DNA of 64,000 bases from Nitrospira sp. (GTDB lineage Bacteria; Nitrospirota; Nitrospiria; Nitrospirales; Nitrospiraceae), in the NCBI GenBank assembly GCA_029194725.1, contig JARFXQ010000003.1, positions 1 to 64,000 on the forward strand, in the 5' to 3' direction. Position numbers and translations under genes: made by a program. The notes below the pieces were generated by a model that saw only the letters and a program-made list of their open reading frames with translations, made no database searches and had not been told where the DNA came from. Each line of letters starts with the position of its first letter. The stretch's first letter is position 1. Shown piece by piece: positions 43,597-53,202 of the stretch.

Positions 43597-45840
43597 CTAT
43601 CGGGTGACGGCAGGATCTCGCAGATAGTGTGCCGGCTCCATGGTCTCGGCTGACCAGACGAGGATTTTTCGGTTGAGGGTGGCCACGATCAAATAGTTGC
43701 CGTCGCTGGTCCAATGAAGATGAGACGGAGTTTTGATATGGAACGACTTTCGTTTTGTTTGTGCCGAAAGGTCCCAGACGGAAATATGTTCTCCGACTCT
43801 GGTGGCAGCCCATTGATGCGATGGGTCGACGGCCATTGTTGTCCCTAACGCCACGGCCGGCCCATGATCAATTTCTGTATCCCTCTTGGTGAAGGTATCC
43901 AAGCTCGCCAACACTTTGTTGTTCTTGGTGTCCCAGACTGCGAGGGTCAAAGAGTTCGGAACACCGGCGCGAGTGGTCGTCCAGACAAATGGACGTTTCC
44001 AGCCAAGACCGAACCAAACGTCCGGAAATCCGGCAGGCTTCTTAACCTCGCGCCAGTCTGTAATGTCCCAGACGACAGAGCCGGATTGCGAGGTCGCCAA
44101 GAGGAACGAGCTTCCCTCTAAGAAGCTCAGGCTGTCAACGACCTCTCCGCGCACAGCTCGTTTTTTTGTACAGCTTTTCCCATGGCAGGCCTGAGAAAAG
44201 CCGGTAGGCACCAGCTCTTTCACGACCGTGCGTGTGACCAGATCCACGACAAGCACTTTCGGTCGTCCTCCGGCGACGGCCAGAAATCGATTGCCGGGAA
44301 GGAATTGCAACGCGTTGATCCGACCTTGATTGCTTGAATAGGGTAAAAACTCACGCCAAGTCTGGGTTTCCCACAAACGTACGTCTCCTTCCATGGTACC
44401 AGCCGCCAGGATTGCTCCGTCGGCGCTGAACGCAAGCGCATGTGACGGACCAGATAAGGCCAGTTGGCGCAGGAGGGTCCCCTGCCCTGGGTCCCATATC
44501 TTCAGCAATCCATCGTCGCCGCTCGTGACGAGCAGATTCGCGCTGGGAGAGGTTACCGCTGCGCGCAGGGCCCCTGCATGGACGAACGCCGGCGCTGCCG
44601 TGGGCGTGGAAGGCGCCATCGTCACAGGTGCCGGTGGAGTCGTTCGTTTGACCAATACCCTGGCCTGAGATCGGCTGGGGTCCAGCACCAACTCCGGGGA
44701 ACGGGAGGGAACATCCCAGACCGAGATCTTTCCATCCACATCAGGATTGAGGCCTCCCTGCATGCCAACCACGATCTTCGATCCAGTCGGAGACCATTTG
44801 AGTAACGACAAGCGGGGGGCCAGGTTTCGGCAATCCTCTCCGCACAGGTCCGGCAACATCGCACCAGTCTGTAGATCCCAGATCTGTAACGTGTGGAGAT
44901 GCTCCGGTTGCCCGACCAAGTGATCGGCATCGGCGGTAATGTCGACGGCACGAAGCTGCGTCGGTGAGCGCATCCCGCGCCCTGGAGCTGCATAGGTAAA
45001 CTCGGTCAAAGACACCAACTCACCCGTATCAGTATTGAAAAGCGCATAGCTCCATTCTCCGTTGGCTGCCACCAAACGATGACCGTCTCGGGAGAAGCTC
45101 TCAGGAGTGAGAGGGCCCCGTACCGCTTCGGCACTCGTCAAAGTGGCGCGCGCGGATACGGATGCTGTTCCCGAATCAATGAAGAGAATCGTGGGACCGA
45201 TGCTCGCCGCGAGAGTGGAGTTGTTCGGTGCAAAGAGGAGATCACGCGGTTTACCGTCTGCAATGGCCACCTCACGAATGGTTGTCCCACTGAGGTCGTG
45301 CAGGTGAATGGTGTGACCTTGTGCGATGGCCAGCAGCTTCACATCGGGCGAGGCGGCTACGGAAGAGATGTCTGTCTTCCCCTCCAGCGCAATATGTTTG
45401 AGCGGTATCAATTTGCTCCCTAGCTGCCAAACCGACACGGCGTCCTTCCCATGACGCAGAATCATCCGGTCAGTCTCCTTCGAATAGGCAAGCAGGTTGT
45501 AGGGCTCCTGCGATTCCGGCGGAATGGTGGCCACTGAGACTCGGTTCTTCCAATCATAAATGGTGACGCTGTGTTCCACACACAGCACCCACCCATCCTG
45601 TTTCAACAAGGCCACCTGCTGACAGTGAAGGCTTGGAATCTTAGCCAGGAGCATTTTCGTCTCAAGATCCCAGACAACCAGCTCATCCGTTTGAACCAGT
45701 AGAAGCCGCCCATCCTCAGAGAATGCAGTAGGAGTGCTGGAGAAGTAACCAGGTGCAGCCTGGATCGAGGAGTCGGCAAGGAAAGGGATTGCCACAAGTA
45801 GGAGCCTCAAAATTCTCTGATACCGTTTCCTGCGATTCAT
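43597..45840 (-). CDS. exported WD40 beta-propeller protein
   Basis: A 747-residue protein with an N-terminal signal (LRLLLVAIPFLADSSIQA) and many WD40-like repeats across its whole length (for example GDVRLWETQTWREF, DGLLKIWDPGQGTLL and ISVWDLSAQTKRKSF), enough for one or two propellers. There is no catalytic domain, so it is probably a periplasmic interaction scaffold; partners unknown. ATG 45840 is chosen for the signal peptide. It follows the DUF4124 gene by 10 bp, so the two form an operon and may act together. Confidence 0.72.
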   Translation of the reverse strand: MNRRKRYQRILRLLLVAIPFLADSSIQAAPGYFSSTPTAFSEDGRLLLVQTDELVVWDLETKMLLAKIPSLHCQQVALLKQDGWVLCVEHSVTIYDWKNRVSVATIPPESQEPYNLLAYSKETDRMILRHGKDAVSVWQLGSKLIPLKHIALEGKTDISSVAASPDVKLLAIAQGHTIHLHDLSGTTIREVAIADGKPRDLLFAPNNSTLAASIGPTILFIDSGTASVSARATLTSAEAVRGPLTPESFSRDGHRLVAANGEWSYALFNTDTGELVSLTEFTYAAPGRGMRSPTQLRAVDITADADHLVGQPEHLHTLQIWDLQTGAMLPDLCGEDCRNLAPRLSLLKWSPTGSKIVVGMQGGLNPDVDGKISVWDVPSRSPELVLDPSRSQARVLVKRTTPPAPVTMAPSTPTAAPAFVHAGALRAAVTSPSANLLVTSGDDGLLKIWDPGQGTLLRQLALSGPSHALAFSADGAILAAGTMEGDVRLWETQTWREFLPYSSNQGRINALQFLPGNRFLAVAGGRPKVLVVDLVTRTVVKELVPTGFSQACHGKSCTKKRAVRGEVVDSLSFLEGSSFLLATSQSGSVVWDITDWREVKKPAGFPDVWFGLGWKRPFVWTTTRAGVPNSLTLAVWDTKNNKVLASLDTFTKRDTEIDHGPAVALGTTMAVDPSHQWAATRVGEHISVWDLSAQTKRKSFHIKTPSHLHWTSDGNYLIVATLNRKILVWSAETMEPAHYLRDPAVTR

Positions 45841-45850
45841 GGTCTTTACT

Positions 45851-46405
45851 TCATTCAGCCGACGGGTGGCGGGCACGTGATACACCGGTCGCGCGCTCCT
45901 TGGCCCTACCTGTGCGGACTGAGACAGAAACGTCTTCCAACTTCGTCGCAGCTTCTAAGTTGCCAAGATTAGCCGGCAACACATCGCCGAAGTGCTCAAC
46001 ACCCCGCCCATCCTTCCACTGCCGAACGGGAGCCTTGGGATTCACCTGAGTACTGTCGAAGACTTGCCACGAACTCGTCAGCGTCGCCTGGTTCGGACTC
46101 AAACCCTCCATGGGCCGTTGAATAAGGACCGCTTCGGTTGCGGTGGAATGGCCTGAGGAACCAGGTACGGGATGGATTTCAGCTGGGGGTCGTTCGGGCA
46201 AGGGCCGCTGAACTATGACCTTCTTCGGTGACGCGGATCGAGGAACCGGCGCCACCATAGTCGCCGACTTCTTTGGTGTCACGGGAGGCGGCATATCGGT
46301 TATGTGGAGGTTTCCTCGGTCATCGGTCCATTTATAGAGGTCTGCGAATCCGACAACCGGCCAGAACAGAAGACTGCTCATAAGGCCTAGTATAAAAGCT
46401 TTCAT
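45851..46405 (-). CDS. DUF4124-domain exported protein
   Basis: A 184-residue protein with a signal peptide (about 1-20). The mature N-terminus is the DUF4124 signature DLYKWTDDRGNLHITDMPPP, a short strand pair of unknown role found in many periplasmic proteins. The remainder is a Pro/Ser/Arg-rich linker and a second KDGRGVEHFGDVLP motif that resembles a degenerate repeat of the first. It is the first gene of the operon with the WD40 protein. Confidence 0.7.
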   Translation of the reverse strand: MKAFILGLMSSLLFWPVVGFADLYKWTDDRGNLHITDMPPPVTPKKSATMVAPVPRSASPKKVIVQRPLPERPPAEIHPVPGSSGHSTATEAVLIQRPMEGLSPNQATLTSSWQVFDSTQVNPKAPVRQWKDGRGVEHFGDVLPANLGNLEAATKLEDVSVSVRTGRAKERATGVSRARHPSAE

Positions 46406-46890
46406 ATTGTGAGATACCCTCAGTATCCAAATGATGTTGTAATTGTCAAAAGTATAGCAGGCGGCCCCATTTATGCCTGGGCGCACCAGGGCACCCGCGC
46501 GTGATTGGATCCTGTTTGAAGCGAGAAACGAAGTCGGGGATTGGAGCGGGAGTTGGATCTGACGTTTATGGTGGGAGGAGCACGCACCTAACCGAGGATG
46601 ATCAGGTACGGCGGAGATCTTGGGAGGACTTTAGGCTTCCCAGTACAAGCTGGGCCTGCACACCATCCTCGCGCTCGACCCCCTCTTGAACCATATTCCC
46701 TCGGGGCGTTAACTCCTCCCACCTGTGTACGATAGACCTCAGCTACGAATCAGTCAAGAAAACTAATGTGTCGGCGTCATTCACTTTTCTACCGTTCGCT
46801 GGTCAAGGACTTCTGCCGCAGTTGTGAGCGCATTCTTTCACCATATTCGTTCAACTTGCCGCTCGATTGAAAACCTAGCGGCTCCTCACT
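46406..46890. other. 485-bp intergenic region, no gene recognised
   Basis: A 62-codon plus-strand frame at 46501 has no domain and no good ribosome binding site. The region precedes the DUF4124 operon on the minus strand and probably contains its promoter. I see no repeat or structured element. Confidence 0.4.
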
Positions 46891-47321
46891 TCACCTGCTG
46901 AACAATCTGCCGAGCATGTCTCGTACTGCTCGGAGGACCGCCGGTTTCTGACACACCTGATGGGTCTTAAGCAGCACCTCGGTGTGTACGGTGCAAAAAG
47001 GCCATTCACCGACTGGATTGCCCTGGACTTGGGCAATCATGTAGTCGCCTGTGTCGAGATTCGGAGAGTGAACGATGATGAGAGGACTATTCGGATCAAG
47101 TAAGCAGGTATTGTCCTTCGTCCCCTGACTTCTAGCGAAGGAACGGATCTGAACCTGCTGTTGTCCCTCTGAGAACACCGTATCGCCTTCTCGAATGGGC
47201 GCGTACGCACCAAAGAATACAGAATCAACGGAGCTACCAGAATGATGATCACCGCCGCGACGATCGACCAGAGCGGAGGGTCTGAATAGTGAACGTTATC
47301 AAGAGCTGATGAAGTGACCAT
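46891..47321 (-). pseudogene. probable frameshifted single-pass membrane protein
   Basis: Two minus-strand frames overlap. The first (from 47321) starts MVTSSALDN and has one clear transmembrane segment (WSIVAAVIIILVAPLILYSL) followed by VRTRPF, then becomes implausible. The second (ending 46891) continues PIREGDTVFSEGQQQVQI and has a soluble tail with several Cys (VQGNPVGEWPFC, HQVCQKP). A one-base shift near 47200 would join them into one protein of about 140 residues. It could also be two unrelated small genes. Family not recognised. Confidence 0.4.
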
Positions 47322-47476
47322 CTTCTTATTGGTAGCTGGCCGAATAGGTCTGCAACCCCCTTCTCTTACACTGAATCACCCTTCCCGTCAGCGTGCATCC
47401 AAAGTGGTCAGATGATGAACGCCAGCGATCGCTCGCATTCAGGTTCGTTTCTTGTGAACCGTTTCCTCCCTCAAAA

Positions 47477-47496
47477 TTAACACTCTTGTAATAACA
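47477..47496 (+). promoter_or_regulatory. Pho-box-like element upstream of PstS-like gene (copy 1)
   Basis: TTAACACTCTTGTAATAACA is identical at 17 of 20 positions to the element at 52047-52066. Both contain TTAAC and ATAAC 14 bp apart and both end about 70 bp before a PstS start codon. TTAAC-type repeats are used by PhoP/PhoB-family regulators. The common placement is strong evidence for a shared operator; the regulator itself is not in the window. Confidence 0.6.
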
Positions 47497-47566
47497 CGGT
47501 TACTTTCCCGCAACTTTTCTGCTCTAGAACATACCTCATGACCAATGTTTCTAAGAGGGAGGAGTT

Positions 47567-48649
47567 ATGGCATCACCATTTTGGAAAACAGCCGCTCTAG
47601 GGTTTGGGCTGTTATCAACGCTTCAGCATGCTGACTGGTCGTCGGCCGAGATGAACGACCCCTTCACCGTGGTCAACGCGACTTCTACCCTGACCCACTA
47701 TAGTCCGAGGAAACAGGTGTCCGGCGCGTTCAAAATTCAAAGTTCGGAAGCGCTGTATCCACTGCTCGCCCGCCTCAGCGCTGACTTCCAGAAATTTCAG
47801 CCGAAGGTGAGCATCGATGTGAGAAAAGGAAACCTGAAAGCGGTTTCCGAGTTTCTGCAGCCACCGCTCAGCCAGACGGGCAAGATCATGATGATAGATG
47901 ATCGGGCTTCCAGTTTCCAATTGCTTGCCACATCGCATCTCCTCGACGACGCAGAAGTGAAAGAATTCATCGCTCAACATGGCTATGAACCGACCGTCAT
48001 GTCCATCGCTGTCGATGCTGTCGCACTATATGTGCACAAGGACAACCCGCTGCCTGGTCTGACCTTGGAACAGGTTGATGCCATGTTCTCATCCTCGCAG
48101 AAACGAGGATCTAACACGGACATTTCCCAATGGGGACAACTTGGATTGGCTAATGGCTGGAAAGAGGCGTCAATCCAGCTCCATGGACGTGACAGACGAT
48201 CGGAAGCCAGGGCAACATTTCAAGAACTGGTCCTCCGTGGCGGTGAATTCAAATCAGGCATCCTAGAACATCCCGGCGCGGCGTCGGTTGTCTCCAATAT
48301 CGATCGTAACCCAATGGGGATAGGCTACAGCGGACTGGGCTTACACTCGTCAAATGTACGAGCCGTCCCGATTGCAAAGAAGGAAGGGATGCCGTTTGTA
48401 TCACCGTCTCGAGAGACGGTGGTCGACCTGACCTATCCATTGCGACAGGCGTTGTATTTGTACTTCGACAAGTCACCCCAGACGCCTTTGCCTGAGGCAG
48501 TCCAGGAATTCTTAACTTTCATCAGGAGTCAAGAGGGAGAAGCGACCGTAGCGAAGGCCGGATTGTTCCCCGTAGCTCTCACCCAGGCTGAAAACAGGAC
48601 CCTTGCCCTCGGCCTTTCTACGGAACGAACGTCGTCAGTGGGACCCTAA
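47567..48649 (+). CDS. PstS-like phosphate-binding protein
   Basis: A 360-residue exported substrate-binding protein of the PBP-like type II class. The core has the phosphate-binding-protein opening AFKIQSSEALYPLLARL, a VSIDVRKGNLKAVSEF strand-helix and the hinge GYEPTVMSIAVDAVALYV. A later PMGIGYSGLGLHSSN and the C-terminal FIRSQEGEATVAKAG helix are also seen. Compared with the PstS at 52140 it lacks the tight DGSST motif, so its ligand may be phosphate or a related anion. AAGAGGGAGGAG precedes the ATG. A Pho-box-like site lies 70 bp upstream. Confidence 0.78.
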   Translation: MASPFWKTAALGFGLLSTLQHADWSSAEMNDPFTVVNATSTLTHYSPRKQVSGAFKIQSSEALYPLLARLSADFQKFQPKVSIDVRKGNLKAVSEFLQPPLSQTGKIMMIDDRASSFQLLATSHLLDDAEVKEFIAQHGYEPTVMSIAVDAVALYVHKDNPLPGLTLEQVDAMFSSSQKRGSNTDISQWGQLGLANGWKEASIQLHGRDRRSEARATFQELVLRGGEFKSGILEHPGAASVVSNIDRNPMGIGYSGLGLHSSNVRAVPIAKKEGMPFVSPSRETVVDLTYPLRQALYLYFDKSPQTPLPEAVQEFLTFIRSQEGEATVAKAGLFPVALTQAENRTLALGLSTERTSSVGP

Positions 48650-48719
48650 AGCGTCCAGTGAGAACGGCGAACGGTCAAGTTTGAAGCCATTGGGAATTTT
48701 ATGCTTAGGAGGCTCTCGC

Positions 48720-50291
48720 ATGAGAGGGTTGTACGGTACGCCGCATTCTGTCCAAGCGATGCTTGTTGCTGCGTTCACCGCCGCATCGATTACATTAGTC
48801 CAGCAACCTACATGGGCAGAGGAGGTTTCGACGACTCCGAATCCGTCGCCGGCTCCAGCGCCGACTGCTCAACAGACCGATTCAGCGCCAGAAAAGCAAG
48901 GACCGCCGCCCGTTGGTCCAAACACGCCGGGCGGGATTTCTCTCGAGGATCTTCTCTTTCAAAAAGGCACCATCACGAAGGACGAGTGGCTCCGAATTCG
49001 TGAAGAGCAGGAATATAGGGTCGCGGACCAACTACGACGACTGGATAGTTTAGAAGACTGGAAGAGCAGGGTCGAAATACTTCCGATCCTCCGAGACAAG
49101 ATCAATTTCGGCCTGAACGCGCTGCAATTCGTATATGGGCATGTCAACGCGGAGGTGCCGGAAGGAAGAAGTCAAGATAGCCTGTTCGTCCGCCGAGCAG
49201 AGCTGGTTTTCTGGGGAAAGCTCAGCGACTATATTCCCCGTTGGCACATACTGTTGGAGTTCCAAAGCATCCAACTCACGAACAACACCCCCTTGTCCGG
49301 TGCATCAACTCCGACCGCCGCAAACTTTTTTCGAGAAGCCTATATTGATGTTCGGCCCGTTCAGTCGTGGGCGCCCAATCTCAACATTATCAGGATGGGG
49401 GTCTTTCGCATGCCCTTCGGCATCTTCACCGAGACGTCGGGAGGTCTGCGGCCGATCATCAGCACTCCCTACTTGAATTATGTGGGAGGCGGTGGTGGGC
49501 CCGCGCAAAACGCCAACGGTACAGGCGGGGCCATCGACTTCATCCAAGAGCGCGATTATTTCGTCGATGTCCGGGGGAGGATTTTCAATCGCATCGAGTA
49601 TGTCGTCGGTATTATGAACAACAATAACTATCAAGCCAACGCCATCGTCAACAACACCGCCGGGATCGGCGGCGCGAATGGGCCCAAAGCGGTGTATACC
49701 CGCATCCGGCTGTTCGGTGACGATGTTTCCTTTATTAGTTTCACTACCATCCAAGGCACCTCAAACAACGCCGGAACTTTTATCAACGGGCGCGGCAAGG
49801 GCCATTTTGACCGCTATGGTGTGGATTTTCGCTACAACCCAAAGTTTCTGCCTGGTCTCGTGATGCAGGGGGAATATTGGCAAGGAGAGGACGGTCCGAA
49901 TGCAACCACGGTGGGGACAGCGGCCAACGGAGCCTGTCTTGATACCTGCGGCGGCTCTCATGCGCCTGGCGTGAGCCGTCGTACGTGGTACGTCATGGCA
50001 TCATATCTCATTACGAAAGGGCCGTTTCAAAACTTTGAACCGGTCTGGTGGTATGAGCAATTCGACCCCAACACCGGCATGTCGAATGATCTCTATACGA
50101 GGCAGATCATTGGCCTCAACTATTATTTCGAAAATTTTCCGCCCAAGCTTCAGTCTAAGATTCAGTTCAACTATGAGATCCGGCACCATCAAGGGTTGGG
50201 GACCGGCCCGAATACACCGCCCTATAATCCAGCGACAGATCCCTTTGCGAATAATGCATTCTTTTTACTGTTTCAAGTGCGCTATATGTAG
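48720..50291 (+). CDS. phosphate-selective porin (OprO/OprP-like)
   Basis: A 523-residue outer-membrane protein with a signal peptide (ending PTWAEE), a Pro-rich periplasmic linker and a predicted short coiled coil (WLRIREEQEYRVADQLRRLD). A beta-barrel follows, opening FGLNALQFVYGHVNAE and closing with the outer-membrane signature ending in FQVRYM (Met-terminated, aromatic nearby). OprP-type trimers take up phosphate or polyphosphate during starvation. AGGAGG seven bases upstream fixes ATG 48720. It stands between the two PstS genes, fitting a phosphate regulon. Confidence 0.82.
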   Translation: MRGLYGTPHSVQAMLVAAFTAASITLVQQPTWAEEVSTTPNPSPAPAPTAQQTDSAPEKQGPPPVGPNTPGGISLEDLLFQKGTITKDEWLRIREEQEYRVADQLRRLDSLEDWKSRVEILPILRDKINFGLNALQFVYGHVNAEVPEGRSQDSLFVRRAELVFWGKLSDYIPRWHILLEFQSIQLTNNTPLSGASTPTAANFFREAYIDVRPVQSWAPNLNIIRMGVFRMPFGIFTETSGGLRPIISTPYLNYVGGGGGPAQNANGTGGAIDFIQERDYFVDVRGRIFNRIEYVVGIMNNNNYQANAIVNNTAGIGGANGPKAVYTRIRLFGDDVSFISFTTIQGTSNNAGTFINGRGKGHFDRYGVDFRYNPKFLPGLVMQGEYWQGEDGPNATTVGTAANGACLDTCGGSHAPGVSRRTWYVMASYLITKGPFQNFEPVWWYEQFDPNTGMSNDLYTRQIIGLNYYFENFPPKLQSKIQFNYEIRHHQGLGTGPNTPPYNPATDPFANNAFFLLFQVRYM

Positions 50292-50359
50292 GGATGAGGA
50301 AAATCGGTTTCTCCATCGTTGGTTTGACCTTGCCTAATGGACGACGTAAGGAGGGGAAT

Positions 50360-50902
50360 GTGAAGATCCTTGGTGCTCTTGTGATCCTGTCGTGGACAAT
50401 GCTGAACGCCTGTGCCGCGAGCCACAAAGTGTTTCCTCCCGCGGTCATGACGGGCGTTGATCGCAATTTCGATTTTGACCGGTGGCGCACGGCGAGCGAC
50501 GAATCAGAAACGAAAAAGGTTCAACTCGGAGGGAGGATCGTGCGGTCTCAGACCTCCGACGATACAGTGACCATCGTCGTTGCTCAGTTGCCCATCGCCG
50601 AGCACCCAGTGTATGGACCAAAGGATAACAAAAAGCATAATGGAGAATTCGTCATCACCTATCAAGGGAACATCGAAGCGTCGATGCTCCAACGTGGCAA
50701 TCGAGTGATGGTTGTAGGGACGACGCGTCCGTGGAAAGTCGTCACTGTCGACGATATCTCACGAAGCTTTCCGATCGTGGCAGCTCAATGTCTCCATTTC
50801 TGGAACACACAGGGGCGAGACATTGCGGATTTTCCCAACTATCAGGCAGGATATGTACCCCTGAGGCAAGAAACGGATTGCGTAACGACTCCCACTCCAT
50901 AA
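50360..50902 (+). CDS. Slp-family outer-membrane lipoprotein (phosphate locus)
   Basis: A 180-residue lipoprotein with lipobox LNAC. It shares the Slp core with the protein at 34800: FPPAVMTGVD, QLGGRIVRSQTSDDTVTIVVAQ, NIEASMLQRGNRVMVVGTT and AAQCLHFWNTQGRDIADF. The start is GTG 50360, with AAGGAGGGG ahead; the longer frame upstream has no ribosome binding site. It follows the porin by 68 bp on the same strand, so it is likely part of the phosphate-starvation set and may stabilise or accompany the porin. Confidence 0.72.
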   Translation: MKILGALVILSWTMLNACAASHKVFPPAVMTGVDRNFDFDRWRTASDESETKKVQLGGRIVRSQTSDDTVTIVVAQLPIAEHPVYGPKDNKKHNGEFVITYQGNIEASMLQRGNRVMVVGTTRPWKVVTVDDISRSFPIVAAQCLHFWNTQGRDIADFPNYQAGYVPLRQETDCVTTPTP

Positions 50903-50978
50903 GAGAAAGACAGACGGAGCAGAGCCGCGCGTCTGCAACGAGAGTTGGATCACCGTGGATTGGTAAAGAGTGCCCTAC

Positions 50979-51932
50979 ATGTCAAATAGTCACTCCGTTA
51001 ATTGCAGTCCGGTATCGATCTTGCTCGCGGGATCGATCCTATTTGCCGTTATAAGCAGCTCTGCTTGTAGTCTTTTTCACCATGGACGATCGGTGTATGA
51101 CCGAGAGGGCATCAGGATCGGTATTGAAGCTGACCCTTCAGTCCACCAATCCAACCAGGCAGATTTGAACAATCACCCGATCGATTTGACTCCCAAGGAG
51201 ATCGAATCACTGCTCCGGGTCATTCAGGTCAGTGGCTATAGTGGAACCCTTGTCGGGTTGATCGTAAAGCCACAGCCCGTGCCCCTGTTCACTCCCAAGG
51301 AGTTGTCGGTTATCTCAGCGCATCTCACTACCGCATTCCGAGAGGCGAAGCCGACCGAACGAGTATCCTTCTCGTTGCCGAAGCCGGACGTGACCTATAG
51401 TGAAGATCGAACGGTCGGATTCTTGTTTTTTCGAGGACGCTATCTCCATGTGGTCCTGACCGATCATGCTTCATTTATTCGTACCGACCCGGGCGGCGGC
51501 GAGGCTAGAGATATCCGAGACACGAAGGGCATGAAGCTCTGGGTGGCCGGCTCGGCTCACGCCGCGATGGTGCCGGACATCGAAGAGCCACGATGGGCTC
51601 ACTTCGAGAAGATACATATTTCTCTAGCCGTCCAAGAAGTGCTGGCGCAGAAGGAGAAGATTCCGGCTGCGCGCATGAATCAGGGAGGAACGGGGGCACC
51701 GGTCTTCCTACCTGCCGCAGCACTACCGGAAAACCGTCAGGAGAGTGCCTCTCCTGAGGACCTGCAACTCCAAATTCGAGAGCTCTCCGGTGCCAATCAG
51801 GAGCTTCGCGGTCGACTTGACGAACAGAACAAGCGCATGCAGCAGTTACAGGATCAGGTAGATCGGTTACGTCGCGAACTTCCTCAGTCTGCTCCTAAGG
51901 GCCAGTCCTATAAGACAGTTCCAGCTCAATAA
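50979..51932 (+). CDS. coiled-coil lipoprotein, unknown function
   Basis: A 317-residue lipoprotein (lipobox SSAC near residue 27). The N-terminal two thirds have regular strands and a VGFLFFRGRYLHVVL core but no family I can name. The last 70 residues are a strong coiled coil (LQLQIRELSGANQELRGRL, QQLQDQVDRLRREL). It probably sits in the outer membrane and could bridge to an inner-membrane partner. It lies between the porin/Slp genes and the pst operon on the same strand, suggesting a phosphate-related role. GTG 50970 is an alternative start three codons upstream. Confidence 0.6.
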   Translation: MSNSHSVNCSPVSILLAGSILFAVISSSACSLFHHGRSVYDREGIRIGIEADPSVHQSNQADLNNHPIDLTPKEIESLLRVIQVSGYSGTLVGLIVKPQPVPLFTPKELSVISAHLTTAFREAKPTERVSFSLPKPDVTYSEDRTVGFLFFRGRYLHVVLTDHASFIRTDPGGGEARDIRDTKGMKLWVAGSAHAAMVPDIEEPRWAHFEKIHISLAVQEVLAQKEKIPAARMNQGGTGAPVFLPAAALPENRQESASPEDLQLQIRELSGANQELRGRLDEQNKRMQQLQDQVDRLRRELPQSAPKGQSYKTVPAQ

Positions 51933-52035
51933 TTAATTCTTGCCGGTGCGTCTGCTCACGGAGATCGTTGCCCCCTCCTAATCGAATGAGCCGCTCTTTC
52001 GCCTGTTATCACGAATGAGGACTGCGGGGAAAGAG

Positions 52036-52076
52036 TTAACGCAGAGTTAACACTGATGTGATAACAGCGGAATAAC
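52036..52076 (+). promoter_or_regulatory. Pho-box-like repeat array upstream of pstS (copy 2)
   Basis: Four related pentamers occur on one strand. TTAAC at 52036 and 52047 have an 11-bp step, ATAAC follows at 52061, and another ATAAC at 52072 is again 11 bp on. Two 11-bp-spaced direct repeats are the classic layout of PhoB-family binding sites. The inner 20 bp (52047-52066) match the site before the PstS-like gene at 47477. Confidence 0.65.
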
Positions 52077-52139
52077 CGCGCGATAGGTTCATGGTCTCTG
52101 AAATCGACATCAGGCGTATCCTTAAGGAGAGGAGGACCT

Positions 52140-53150
52140 ATGCGTGTTGTTCGGCTCGTACAACGCGCCATGGCAACCGGTCTATTGGTGGCTTTTGGTC
52201 TAGGGAGTCATCCCGCAGAGGCAGAGCAATCGGCCATGATCAAGGTTGATGGCTCGAGTACCGTGTATCCAATAACCGAAGCTGTGGCGGAGGAATTTCA
52301 GAATGCCAATCGCGGGCATATTCGAGTGACCGTCGGTATTGCGGGGACAGGCGGCGGGTTCAAGAAGTTTTGTCGAGGTGAGATCGATATCGCCGATGCG
52401 TCCCGTCCGATTTTGAAGGAAGAAATGGCTCTCTGCCAGAAGAACCGTATCACCTACTATGAGTTGCCCATCGCCTTCGATGCCCTGACGGTGGCTGTAA
52501 GCCCGATGAACAGCTGGGTGACTTCGATGACGATTGAGGAGTTGAAGAAAATCTGGGAACCGGCGGCACAAGGCAAAATCACCAAATGGAACCAGATCCA
52601 CTCCGATTGGCCCGATGCGCCACTCGTTCTCTTCGGCGCCAGGTCAGACTCCGGAACATTTGACTACTTCACCGATGCGATCGTAGGCAAGGCCAAATCC
52701 AGCCGCGGCGATTACACCGCGAGCGAGGACGACAACATGTTGGTTCAAGGGATTGAAAGAAACACAAATGCATTAGGGTATATTCCGTTTGCCTACTATG
52801 CAGCGCAGATGAAAAAACTCAAGGCAGTTGCCATCGCGGGGAGGAGTGAACCGGTGCTACCGAGTGCGGAGACTGTGTTGAAAGGTAGTTATCAGCCCCT
52901 GTCACGTCCTCTCTTCATCTATGTCAGTGAGGGTTCGGCTAAACGTACAGAAGTGAAACAATTCGTCGAGTACTATCTGACGGAAGGCCCCAAGTTGATC
53001 GCAGAAGTCCGCTATATTCGGTTACTTGACCATGCTTACGAGATGGCCCATGAGCGGTTCAAAAAGGGCGTCGTAGTGACGGGATTCGGCGGTGCGCCTG
53101 AAGTCGGATTGTCGGTTGAAGAGATTATGAAGCGTCCTCCCAAGCAATAG
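52140..53150 (+). CDS. pstS: phosphate ABC transporter substrate-binding protein PstS
   Basis: A 336-residue periplasmic protein with a signal peptide (ending SHPAEAEQ). The high-affinity phosphate site is clear: [12 protein letters not shown] (anchor of the phosphate loop), [26 protein letters not shown] and [13 protein letters not shown]. It feeds the PstCAB transporter encoded directly downstream. AAGGAGAGGAGG lies before ATG 52140 and a Pho-box-like array before that, so induction by phosphate limitation is expected. It is the first gene of the pst operon. Confidence 0.92.
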   Translation: MRVVRLVQRAMATGLLVAFGLGSHPAEAEQSAMIKVDGSSTVYPITEAVAEEFQNANRGHIRVTVGIAGTGGGFKKFCRGEIDIADASRPILKEEMALCQKNRITYYELPIAFDALTVAVSPMNSWVTSMTIEELKKIWEPAAQGKITKWNQIHSDWPDAPLVLFGARSDSGTFDYFTDAIVGKAKSSRGDYTASEDDNMLVQGIERNTNALGYIPFAYYAAQMKKLKAVAIAGRSEPVLPSAETVLKGSYQPLSRPLFIYVSEGSAKRTEVKQFVEYYLTEGPKLIAEVRYIRLLDHAYEMAHERFKKGVVVTGFGGAPEVGLSVEEIMKRPPKQ

Positions 53151-53202
53151 GGTAAACCTCCTATGTTGACTTGCATCAGAGGGCGGCAGCAGAGGTAGTG
53201 TC

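Noticed and set aside
46501..46689. 62-codon plus-strand frame
   Set aside because: Low-complexity composition, no ribosome binding site and no family.
47037..47178. The two overlapping minus-strand frames as two separate genes
   Set aside because: A single frameshifted gene explains the transmembrane segment and tail better, though two genes cannot be fully excluded.
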